Made by a program: the position numbers and the translations under genes
Notes under the pieces: model-generated
What the model saw: the letters and a program-made list of their open reading frames with translations, nothing else
What the model was told of the DNA's origin: nothing
The model's database searches: none
NCBI GenBank assembly: GCA_050732575.1
Contig: JBOHRF010000171.1
Location: 1-10,074, forward strand
Direction: 5' to 3'
DNA: 10,074 nt
Source of the DNA: JBBDWZ01 sp050732575
Lineage (GTDB): Bacteria; Gemmatimonadota; Gemmatimonadetes; Longimicrobiales; RSA9
Shown: positions 1 to 6,539 of the stretch, one piece after another
Numbering within the stretch: the first letter of the stretch is position 1
Layout: each line of letters starts with the position of its first letter

Positions 1-1909
1 CTACACGGCAGGGCAAATCCAGGTCCTCAAGGGACTGGAAGCAGTACGCAAGCGGCCTGGCATGTACATCGGTTCCACCGGGCAGCGCGGCCTCCACCAC
101 CTCGTTTATGAAGTGGTCGACAACTCGGTCGATGAAGCGCTGGCCGGCTATTGCAAGCACATCGACGTCACGCTTCACCCGGACAATTCGGTCACCGTGA
201 AGGATGACGGGCGCGGTATCCCGGTGGACATGCATCCCACCGAGAAGCGACCCGGCGTGGAGGTCGCCATGACCATGCTGCACGCCGGTGGCAAATTCGA
301 CAAGAACACCTACAAGGTTTCGGGCGGCTTGCACGGCGTGGGCGTGAGTGTGGTGAACGCATTGTCGCAATCGTTGGTGGTCGAGATTCGCCGGGGCGGC
401 AAGATCCACCGGCAGCGTTATTCCCGAGGTGACAAGCAGACCAGTCTGGAAGTTCTGGGCAACACGAAAGAAACGGGAACCACGGTCACCTTCAAGCCGG
501 ACGAGGAAATTTTCACGGAACGCGATTACAACTTCGACACCATTGCCAACCGTCTGCGCGAGCTGGCCTTCCTGAATCGCGCGCTTCGCATCACGATCTC
601 TGATGAGCGTGCCCAAGAGCCACATCGCGAAGAGTACCATTACCAGGGCGGTATCGTACAGTTCGTGGAATTCCTGCGCGGCTCGCGTAAGCCGCTGCAT
701 GCCAAGCCCATCTTCATTGCGGCCAGCCGGGAAGAAGCCGAGATGGAGCTGGCCATCCAGTACGACGATGGCTACAACGAGAACACGTTCACCTTCGTCA
801 ACAACATCAATACCATTGAGGGTGGCTCACACCTGACCGGCTTCAAAGCGGCGTTGACGCGCACGCTCAATGATTACGCACGCAAGAACAACTCGCTCAA
901 GAAAGAGCTGGATGCACTTTCGGGCGAGGATATTCGCGAGGGATTGACGTGCGTGCTATCGGTGAAAGTGCGCGAGCCGCAGTTTGAGGGACAAACCAAG
1001 ACCAAGCTGGGCAACTCGGAAGTGCGCGGCGCTATTGAGGCCGAAGTCAACAGCCGGCTCTCCAGTTTCCTGGAGGAGAATCCAACGGTTGCACGTGCCA
1101 TCATTGAGAAGGCCATCCAGGCCGCGCGCGCCCGCATTGCCGCACGAAAAGCGCGCGAGCTGGTGCGCCGGAAGAATGCACTGGAAGGCAGTGTACTACC
1201 GGGCAAGCTGGCCGATTGCTCGATCAGCGATCCGGCCCTGTGTGAGTTATACCTGGTAGAGGGCGACAGCGCGGGCGGTAGCGCAAAACAGGGCCGAGAT
1301 CGCCAGTATCAGGCCATCCTGCCGCTGCGCGGCAAGATCCTGAACGTGGAAAAGGCGCGGCTGGACAAGATCCTCTCGAACGAAGAGATCCGCACCATTA
1401 TCGCCGCCATTGGCGCTGGCATTGGTGAGGATGATTTCCGAACGGAGAATGCGCGCTACCACAAGATCATCCTGATGACCGATGCGGATGTGGACGGTCA
1501 GCACATTCGAACCTTGCTACTCACCTTCTTCTTCCGCCATATGCGTCAGTTGATCGAGCAGGGCATGGTGTACATTGCGCAGCCGCCGCTGTTCCGTGTG
1601 GCGCGCGGCAAGGAAGAGCACTACGCGTACACCGAGGAAGAGCGGGATCAGACGGTCCAGCGCATGGCGGCCGGCAAAGACGGCAAAGAGCGCACGGTCA
1701 ACGTGCAGCGCTACAAGGGACTGGGCGAGATGAATCCGGAACAACTTTGGAAGACGACTATGGATCCGGAAACGCGCACCATCCTACAGGTCACCATCGA
1801 GGACGCCGTGGAAGCGGACCAGATCTTCACGACTCTCATGGGTGATGAGGTCGAGCCGCGCCGCAAGTTCATTGAGACCAACGCGAAGTACGCGCGCCTG
1901 GACGTGTAG
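1..1909 (+). CDS. gyrB: DNA gyrase subunit B (5' end outside window)
   Basis: ATPase and strand-passage subunit of DNA gyrase, which introduces negative supercoils together with GyrA in the cytoplasm. The reading frame is open from base 2, so the start codon lies upstream; 635 residues are visible. Numbering from the first visible codon: the GHKL ATPase shows the catalytic Glu37 and Mg-binding Asn41 (EVVDN), DDGRGIP from about 68, and the glycine-rich lid GGLHGVGV from 108. The transducer has the QTKTK loop at 331-335, where the lysine contacts ATP phosphate. The TOPRIM domain has EGDSAGG at 420-426 and DADVDG at 494-499. The tail has YKGLGEMNPEQLW at 571-583, the usual GyrB C-terminal module, and ends in LDV. 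The length fits the roughly 640-residue GyrB type lacking the E. coli insertion. Probably only about 5-20 residues are missing. ParE is less likely given the close match to GyrB in the TOPRIM and tail motifs. No gyrA follows directly. Confidence 0.97.
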   Translation, partial: YTAGQIQVLKGLEAVRKRPGMYIGSTGQRGLHHLVYEVVDNSVDEALAGYCKHIDVTLHPDNSVTVKDDGRGIPVDMHPTEKRPGVEVAMTMLHAGGKFDKNTYKVSGGLHGVGVSVVNALSQSLVVEIRRGGKIHRQRYSRGDKQTSLEVLGNTKETGTTVTFKPDEEIFTERDYNFDTIANRLRELAFLNRALRITISDERAQEPHREEYHYQGGIVQFVEFLRGSRKPLHAKPIFIAASREEAEMELAIQYDDGYNENTFTFVNNINTIEGGSHLTGFKAALTRTLNDYARKNNSLKKELDALSGEDIREGLTCVLSVKVREPQFEGQTKTKLGNSEVRGAIEAEVNSRLSSFLEENPTVARAIIEKAIQAARARIAARKARELVRRKNALEGSVLPGKLADCSISDPALCELYLVEGDSAGGSAKQGRDRQYQAILPLRGKILNVEKARLDKILSNEEIRTIIAAIGAGIGEDDFRTENARYHKIILMTDADVDGQHIRTLLLTFFFRHMRQLIEQGMVYIAQPPLFRVARGKEEHYAYTEEERDQTVQRMAAGKDGKERTVNVQRYKGLGEMNPEQLWKTTMDPETRTILQVTIEDAVEADQIFTTLMGDEVEPRRKFIETNAKYARLDV

Positions 1910-1947
1910 CTGGCGCGCGTCGAGGACCGTCCAGGAAGGAATCTCCA

Positions 1948-3342
1948 ATGCCCGCTGCGCCCTCACTCGGAGTGCCTGAGCTGGCCGGCATCGCCTCCTA
2001 CAAGGAAGCGACCCGAATCGGCTATTCGGTGGATGAGAACGTGCGCCGCTTGCTGCGCTATCACTGGGTGGAGCGGCGACTGGCGCAGATCCTGGTAGCG
2101 CGAATTCCGGAAACACCCGAGTGGGAAGTCAAGGGCGGCTTTGCCTTGCATCAATGGTTGGACATCGAGCACGCCACCGACCTGGCCGACCGCATCCGAG
2201 AGATGCGACACCCGGCTCCGCGGCTCGATCATCCGCCTGATGAGCGGCTGGAAGGCTTTCTGCAGGAGATCGAGCAGGCGCAGGATACAGTTGAGTTGCT
2301 GGCCGGCGTGTACCGCGTGGCGCGCGCCGATCTGGTCATGGCCTACCGCACGCATATCGACAACAGCAATCCGCTGGTCGACTACCCAACGCGACGGGTA
2401 TTGCGACTGCTGCTGCAGGAAGAAGAAGAGGCACTCGGCTGGGGTGCGCGCTCGCTGGGTGCGTTGATGGGTCGCGGTTACGACGTGGAAGCGCGCGTGC
2501 GCCTGTGGGAGCGGCATCTGCGCGCGTTTCTGGGCGAATCACGCGGTGTGGCGGGCGATCTGCCGCCTAACCAGGGCGCGCAACTGCCGCGCCGTCGGGC
2601 GCTGCAGCCGCGCGAGCCAGGCTTCTATCCGCGCCGGGACGCGCGTTTTCAGGGGCAGCACAACTTTACCTTTCCGCCGCACACGTTGTACGACCAGCCC
2701 CACATTCCGCCCGCTGAACGTAATCTGGCGCTGCTCTGCAAACGTCTGCTGGAGATGGATGTGCCGGAGATGATGGCGTCCTTTCTTACACAGGAACGTG
2801 AACAGCCCTGGGAGTTCTATCGCGACTTTTCGCGCCAGTTGTGGGATGAGGCGCGTCATTCCATGATGGGTGAGGCTGCGTTCGAAACACGCGGTGTGGA
2901 CTGGACTAAGATTCCGCTCAATGTGGGTTTCTCGCTGCGCTTGAATCTGCATGCTTCACCCGAAGAACGCCGCTTGCTGCTCTATGGCATCGAGCAGAGC
3001 CTCATGCCCGGTGACAGCGGCAAGAAGGCCGAGTTCGAAACGGCGGTTGCTGCCGGCGATCCGCTTTCCGCCCATTTTCACGACTATGATTGGGCCGATG
3101 AAGTGCTCCACACACAGATCGGCCGGCGCTGGCTCAAAGCGGAAGATGCCCATGGACCCGGCGTGCTGGATCGCGCGCGCGCCGTTCACGAGAAGACCTG
3201 GTCGGCCCTGCAGGAGTACAGGAAGCTGGCGGAGCAAACTGGCGACTGGTGGCGTGCGTTCGTGCGGCGAGTACTGGGTACGCGATCGGCAGCTCGCGAC
3301 GCCGACCTGAATCCCGATCAGGTCAACGTCATCGCGGAGTAG
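1948..3342 (+). CDS. Ferritin-like (possible diiron) protein, probably two helical bundles, function unknown
   Basis: 464 residues, mostly helical, no signal peptide or membrane segment, so likely cytoplasmic. The C-terminal half has the spacing of a ferritin-like diiron four-helix bundle: a first helix with Glu274/Glu283/Glu289, then E301-x-x-H304 (DEARH), Glu349 (GIEQ), and E385-x-x-H388 (DEVLH). These are the ligand types expected for two metal ions. The N-terminal half (about 30-175) is also helical, with Glu42, an IEH at 73-75, Glu116 and an acidic EEEE run at 158-161, and could be a diverged second copy; that is inference. A proline- and arginine-rich linker (about 200-255) joins the halves. 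The start has a strong Shine-Dalgarno (AGGAAGGA, 1933-1940, 7 bases before ATG). It lies 38 bases behind gyrB with no visible terminator, so co-transcription is likely. The exact family and substrate are not recognised; oxygenase, iron handling or a non-catalytic scaffold all remain possible. Confidence 0.85.
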   Translation: MPAAPSLGVPELAGIASYKEATRIGYSVDENVRRLLRYHWVERRLAQILVARIPETPEWEVKGGFALHQWLDIEHATDLADRIREMRHPAPRLDHPPDERLEGFLQEIEQAQDTVELLAGVYRVARADLVMAYRTHIDNSNPLVDYPTRRVLRLLLQEEEEALGWGARSLGALMGRGYDVEARVRLWERHLRAFLGESRGVAGDLPPNQGAQLPRRRALQPREPGFYPRRDARFQGQHNFTFPPHTLYDQPHIPPAERNLALLCKRLLEMDVPEMMASFLTQEREQPWEFYRDFSRQLWDEARHSMMGEAAFETRGVDWTKIPLNVGFSLRLNLHASPEERRLLLYGIEQSLMPGDSGKKAEFETAVAAGDPLSAHFHDYDWADEVLHTQIGRRWLKAEDAHGPGVLDRARAVHEKTWSALQEYRKLAEQTGDWWRAFVRRVLGTRSAARDADLNPDQVNVIAE

Positions 3343-3348
3343 AAAGGT

Positions 3349-3894
3349 TTAGAGCAGCTCTTCGTACAGCGGATTTGCCAACAAGTGACCGACTTCGTCA
3401 ACCACCTGCCGGTCCCACGGGAAAATGATGGTGGCTTCAGTCTTGAGCGCGTAGAAATCCGGATTGTACTTCCCCTTGGCAAAGCTGACCGCCGTTTTCA
3501 TGTCCAGGGGTGAAACTTGCCTGACGGCGTTCAAGGCCATGCGCAGAGTCTCACCACTGGTGGCAATCTCATCGACGATCAGGACCTGCTTGCCGGCAGC
3601 CTCGCGCGGAGCGGCCGAGAAAATTTTCGGTCGTGAACGCACGCGCTCCACACCTACATCGCGGCTGATTTTCATGGAGAAAAAATCGCAACGCAGGATG
3701 GAGGCAATGACAGCACCTGGAATTACGCCGGCCTTGGCAATGCCGATGACCAGATCGGGCCGATAACCGCTCTGCGCTACCTTGACGGCGAGGGCCCGGC
3801 AAAACTCGCCAAAAACCTCCCAGGTCAGCTCGAGCACTCCAGTATCCGCAGTTTGGTCGCGCGTCCAGCGGGTACTTGTACGGGGAACAGGCAT
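3349..3894 (-). CDS. Phosphoribosyltransferase, COG2236-like (purine-type)
   Basis: 181-residue type I phosphoribosyltransferase, a cytoplasmic enzyme that would transfer the phosphoribosyl group of PRPP to a nucleobase, or work in reverse. The 13-residue PRPP-binding motif is VLIVDEIATSGET at 104-116, with the acidic pair D108-E109 and the T-S-G loop. An earlier GIAKAG (51-56) matches the PPi loop region. The FPWD at 158-161 near the C-terminus resembles the COG2236 group of predicted xanthine/hypoxanthine phosphoribosyltransferases, hence the purine suggestion; the base is not proven. The frame is open upstream to base 4053, but ATG at 3894 is chosen because a strong GGGAGG (3899-3904) sits 4 bases before it and the upstream residues look unlike protein. 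The stop lies 6 bases from the stop of the convergent ferritin-like gene. Divergent from the small + strand gene beginning near 4016. Confidence 0.88.
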   Translation of the reverse strand: MPVPRTSTRWTRDQTADTGVLELTWEVFGEFCRALAVKVAQSGYRPDLVIGIAKAGVIPGAVIASILRCDFFSMKISRDVGVERVRSRPKIFSAAPREAAGKQVLIVDEIATSGETLRMALNAVRQVSPLDMKTAVSFAKGKYNPDFYALKTEATIIFPWDRQVVDEVGHLLANPLYEELL

Positions 3895-4015
3895 GTGACC
3901 TCCCGGAGTGCCTGAGGGAGCCCCAAGATAGCGGATGCCGGGGTGCTGGACTACCGGACCGAAGTCTGACCTGGGCTTGACTCGCATGTCCCGGCTGGCC
4001 ATTCTCGCGCCGGTA
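3895..4015. promoter_or_regulatory. Divergent intergenic region with candidate promoters
   Basis: This 121-base gap must hold the promoter of the phosphoribosyltransferase (-) and probably that of the small gene (+). On the - strand a TATCTT (3930 down to 3925) is a plausible -10 about 30 bases before the ATG, but the expected -35 position is poor. On the + strand, TTGACT (3977-3982), a 17-base spacer and CATTCT (4000-4005) form a weak sigma70-like pair. If used, the transcript would begin close to the ATG at 4016. Both are inference from hexamer matching. Confidence 0.35.
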
Positions 4016-4459
4016 ATGGGAGAGAACGAGAAAGCACGCGCGGAAGCCCGCATGGATGCGGCCCTGGCGGCCAGTGGTCTGCAGGATCCGCGGCCCGCGT
4101 TTCGCGAGCGCCTGCGGTATTTTCGCGAGGAACAGCCGGCCGTTTTCGGTGAGGCCCTCGAATATTTCGAGAAAACGCTGGTGCCTCGAGTGGCCGCGGA
4201 GGACGCTGCGCCGCTTCATGCCTGGTTCGAGTACGGCCAGCGGCTCAGTGAGCTCACTGGACCGGGCCGGACCATGGCCATCGATGTGACCGGGAGGGCG
4301 CGCCCACACACGGGTCAGCCCCCGTTGGATCGGCTGATCCTGCACGTGCCACACGACCCGGCCGTGCCGGTACTTCCCCTTATTGTGCCCCGCGAACTCT
4401 CGGAACCGCAGAAAGCCACGCTCGATCTGCTGGTGCACCGCGCGCGCGGATCGTTGTGA
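4016..4459 (+). CDS. Small conserved-looking protein of unknown function (147 aa)
   Basis: I do not recognise this family. The product is soluble, with no signal peptide or membrane segment. Residues 1-82 are charged and helical (for example RERLRYF at 30-36 and EALEYFEKTL at 46-55). Then comes a short GPGRTMAIDVTGRA segment at 82-95 that looks like a beta hairpin, a DRLILHVPHD strand at 105-114, and a helical end (PQKATLDLLV, 131-140). The alternation of polar and non-polar residues and the lack of a sensible alternative frame support real coding. The start is uncertain: the frame is open from 3935, ATG 3986 and ATG 4016 lack a clear Shine-Dalgarno, and ATG 4052 has GGAAG (4041-4045) 6 bases before it, giving 135 residues. 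The start at 4016 is a compromise. Its stop is 6 bases from the stop of convergent rho. Confidence 0.7.
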   Translation: MGENEKARAEARMDAALAASGLQDPRPAFRERLRYFREEQPAVFGEALEYFEKTLVPRVAAEDAAPLHAWFEYGQRLSELTGPGRTMAIDVTGRARPHTGQPPLDRLILHVPHDPAVPVLPLIVPRELSEPQKATLDLLVHRARGSL

Positions 4460-4465
4460 AGCACT

Positions 4466-5716
4466 TCATCCGCGCGCCATGGAATCCAGGAATTCCTTGT
4501 TGGTCTTGGTGCGGCGGATGCGATCGAGCAAGAACTCGAGGGCTTCGGCGGGCGGCATGTCGGCCAGGAAATTACGCAGCAGGTACACGCGGTTGAGTTC
4601 GGTCTCATCCAACAATAAGTCTTCTTTGCGGGTGCCGGAGCGATTGATATCGATGGCCGGAAAGACGCGCTTGTCGGCAATGTGGCGGTCCAACACAACT
4701 TCCATGTTGCCCGTTCCCTTGAATTCTTCGAAGATGACTTCATCCATGCGCGAGCCGGTTTCGATCAGCGCGGTCGCGATGATGGTGAGAGAGCCACCAC
4801 TGTCGATGTTGCGGGCAGCGCCAAAGAAGCGCTTGGGTTTGTGCAGCGCATGGGCATCGACACCACCGGAAAGGATCTTGCCGGAGTGGGGCACGGTCAC
4901 GTTGTAGGCGCGGGCCAGGCGCGTGATGGAGTCGAGCAGGATGACGACATCGCGACCATGCTCGACCAGACGCTTGGCCTTTTCGATCACCATTTCCGCA
5001 ACTTGCGTGTGCCGGTCGGCCGGTTCGTCGAAAGTGGAGGAGATGACTTCGGCATCCACGTGCTCCTCCATGTCGGTCACTTCTTCCGGTCGTTCATCGA
5101 TCAGCAGAACGATCAGATGTACTTCGTCATGATTCTCCAGGATGGAGTTGGCAATCTTCTGCATCAGGATGGTCTTGCCCGCCTTGGGCGGTGACACGAT
5201 CAGGCCGCGCTGCCCCTTGCCGATGGGCACCATCAGGTCCATGAGTCGCATGGACAGGTCTTCCGTCTTGTTCTCCAATCGGATGCGCGACTCCGGATAG
5301 CGCGGGCGCAGGTTGTCAAAGGCAATCCTGTGTTTGGCCTTCTCCGGGTCGTCGCCGTTGACCTGTTCGACTTTCAATAGAGCGAGGTAGCGTTCGCCCT
5401 CCTTGGGCGGACGGACCTGACCCATCACCGTGTCGCCCGTGCGCAGGTCGAAGCGCTTGATTTGCGAGGGACTGACGTAGATATCGTCGGGGCCGTACAG
5501 GTAGTTCCAGTCCTGCGAGCGCAGGAAGCCGTACCCTTCGGGCAGGATTTCGAGTACGCCCTCGCCGCGTAACACGACATCACTGTCGAGCAGATTCTGC
5601 TCGATCCGGAAAATCAGATCCTGTTTTCTCAGGCCAGAGTAGTTGGAGATGCTCAACTCCTCGGCCATCTCATGCAATTCCGCAATGGATTTGCTCTTCA
5701 GTTCGGCGATATCCAC
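4466..5716 (-). CDS. rho: Transcription termination factor Rho
   Basis: 416-residue hexameric RNA-dependent ATPase/translocase that ends transcription at Rho-dependent sites; usual length (E. coli 419). Order: N-terminal helical Rho-N domain (about 1-45), cold-shock-like primary RNA-binding domain with the RNP1-like GYGFLR at 61-66 and DDIYVSPSQI at 77-86, then the RecA-type motor. The motor has Walker A PPKAGKT at 176-182, LIDERPEEVTDM at 205-216, Walker B region VVILLDS at 257-263, the Q-loop segment about 278-290, and the C-terminal DRHIADKRVFPAI at 343-355. All key motor residues appear intact. The start is GTG at 5716, supported by GGAG (5726-5723 on this strand) 6 bases before it and by the family-typical N-terminus (MDIAELKSKSIAELHEMA). 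No gene is co-directional next to it; transcription is probably from the promoter at 5882-5910, through a leader of about 160 bases. Confidence 0.98.
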   Translation of the reverse strand: MDIAELKSKSIAELHEMAEELSISNYSGLRKQDLIFRIEQNLLDSDVVLRGEGVLEILPEGYGFLRSQDWNYLYGPDDIYVSPSQIKRFDLRTGDTVMGQVRPPKEGERYLALLKVEQVNGDDPEKAKHRIAFDNLRPRYPESRIRLENKTEDLSMRLMDLMVPIGKGQRGLIVSPPKAGKTILMQKIANSILENHDEVHLIVLLIDERPEEVTDMEEHVDAEVISSTFDEPADRHTQVAEMVIEKAKRLVEHGRDVVILLDSITRLARAYNVTVPHSGKILSGGVDAHALHKPKRFFGAARNIDSGGSLTIIATALIETGSRMDEVIFEEFKGTGNMEVVLDRHIADKRVFPAIDINRSGTRKEDLLLDETELNRVYLLRNFLADMPPAEALEFLLDRIRRTKTNKEFLDSMARG

Positions 5717-5881
5717 GTAGAGCTCCGTGTTATTCCTGGAGAGTGTGTGAGAGGTTCGATGCCGTATTCGTGACCGACACGATTGAACTCGTTAAGGGAT
5801 TCGCTACAGATGGACCTTGAGGCCGAGCGCGCGCGCGCGACTCCGAATTGGAAGGTTCTCACCGTGTCGTGGATTGGGCAC

Positions 5882-5910
5882 AGTGTAGCACGGAGTCGAG
5901 AAGCGGTCAA
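5882..5910 (-). promoter_or_regulatory. Sigma70-type promoter of rho
   Basis: Read on the - strand: TTGACC (5910-5905) as the -35, exactly 17 bases of spacer, and TACACT (5887-5882) as the -10, preceded by TGC, an extended -10. Five of six -35 bases and four of six -10 bases match consensus. It points at rho and would start RNA near 5875, leaving a leader of about 160 bases. It is the best promoter match in the window, though not tested. Confidence 0.65.
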
Positions 5911-6051
5911 GGGGATAGTGGGTAGAAAACCGGTGGGAGACGCCGTTTGTTTCCACAGTGGGACAGAGCCCAGGCAGTAGGGTACGTACACACAAATGGC
6001 GCCCGGCAACCGCGAGACGGCACGGCAAAACGACGCTGAGGCGCGCGCGGC

Positions 6052-6077
6052 ACGGTCCCGGGCACCGTCCGTTTTTT
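6052..6077 (+). terminator. Weak hairpin plus T-run, possible terminator or UP-like element
   Basis: ACGGT (6052-6056) pairs with ACCGT (6064-6068) around a 7-base loop, followed by CCG and six T (6072-6077). The form resembles an intrinsic terminator on the + strand, but the stem is only 5 base pairs and no + strand gene lies upstream to be ended. The T-run lies directly before the TTGACA at 6081, so it could instead act as an AT-rich upstream promoter element. Confidence 0.3.
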
Positions 6078-6080
6078 CTA

Positions 6081-6131
6081 TTGACAGCGTTTCTGTCGGC
6101 CAAGAGATTCGCCCGCGTTGCCTGGTATCTT
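6081..6131 (+). promoter_or_regulatory. Candidate promoter(s) for the 117-aa gene
   Basis: A perfect -35 hexamer TTGACA lies at 6081-6086; 17 bases later the matching -10 position is GAGATT (6104-6109), which keeps the important A2 and T6 but is otherwise weak. Separately, TGGTATCTT at 6123-6131 looks like an extended -10 (TG, one base, then TATCTT) and would start RNA about a dozen bases before ATG 6150. Either or both may drive the gene; the choice is not decided by sequence alone. Confidence 0.4.
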
Positions 6132-6149
6132 CAGCGGCAGTGAGGTGGA

Positions 6150-6503
6150 ATGGCGCGTCACAATCGGGACGCTCGGGGCACGGATCAGCGCGGGTACGAT
6201 TATGACGTAAGCTACCAGCCAGATTGGGTGCGACTAGTGAAGGTAACGCGCTCGCTGGAGAGCGGGAGGCAGTCCACCAAGACACTGTTCAAGAACCCGA
6301 GTCAGCGCGAGCAGTCACCGGGCAGCCGTATTCGCACACGGATTGCCAGTCCGGAGCAGGAACTGGAATTTGCGGTCGAGCTGGACGATCCACAGGGGGT
6401 AGTCACACGCATTATCGTGGTGACGCGGCCGACCGATGCGTCGGCGGGTGAGACCCTGGAGTTCACGATTGATGATCGGCTCAAGGCCGGCACACAGGAC
6501 TGA
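6150..6503 (+). CDS. Small protein of unknown function (117 aa)
   Basis: Family not recognised. The protein is soluble, without signal peptide, membrane helix or cysteine. The N-terminal 20 residues are polar and probably disordered. Residues 22-62 are basic (WVRLVKVTRS, then several Lys/Arg). The second half reads like a small beta sheet: RIRTRIA at 60-66, ELEFAVEL at 71-78, GVVTRIIVVTRP at 83-94, and ETLEFTIDD at 101-109. Support for coding: a strong Shine-Dalgarno GAGGTG (6142-6147) directly before ATG 6150, promoter-like elements upstream, and protein-like composition. It is monocistronic as far as visible, divergent from rho and convergent with the MCE-domain gene, with 36 bases between stops and no clear terminator there. 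Function cannot be assigned. Confidence 0.75.
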   Translation: MARHNRDARGTDQRGYDYDVSYQPDWVRLVKVTRSLESGRQSTKTLFKNPSQREQSPGSRIRTRIASPEQELEFAVELDDPQGVVTRIIVVTRPTDASAGETLEFTIDDRLKAGTQD

Positions 6504-6539
6504 GCAGACTCTCCACACGCACTTTCGTTCGGTATCCTA

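Larger units (their letters stand above)
5717..6149. other. Long intergenic region between rho and the 117-aa gene
   Basis: 433 bases with no convincing gene. From left to right: the rho leader (5717 to about 5875, read on the - strand), including a C/A-rich low-G patch and a 13-base alternating GC run (5827-5839); the rho promoter (5882-5910); a stretch of about 140 bases (5911-6050) with nothing recognised; a small hairpin followed by six T (6052-6077); and promoter-like elements for the next gene (6081-6131). The short open frames here lack good ribosome binding sites and protein-like composition. No tRNA, SRP RNA or tmRNA signature was seen. Confidence 0.6.

Noticed and set aside
3569..4438. 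289-residue open frame on the - strand
   Set aside because: It crosses both the phosphoribosyltransferase and the divergent small gene in other frames, has low-complexity Arg/Gly/His/Pro composition and no recognisable motif. The other-frame genes have clear families or better signals.
5745..5775. T-arm-like sequence (GGTTCGATGCC) suggesting a tRNA
   Set aside because: The flanking bases do not form the 5-base-pair T stem, and no acceptor, D or anticodon arms are present on either strand.
5698..6285. 195-residue - strand open frame upstream of rho
   Set aside because: It overlaps the rho start, the rho promoter and the 117-residue gene, and its Ser/Arg/Pro-rich translation does not look like protein.
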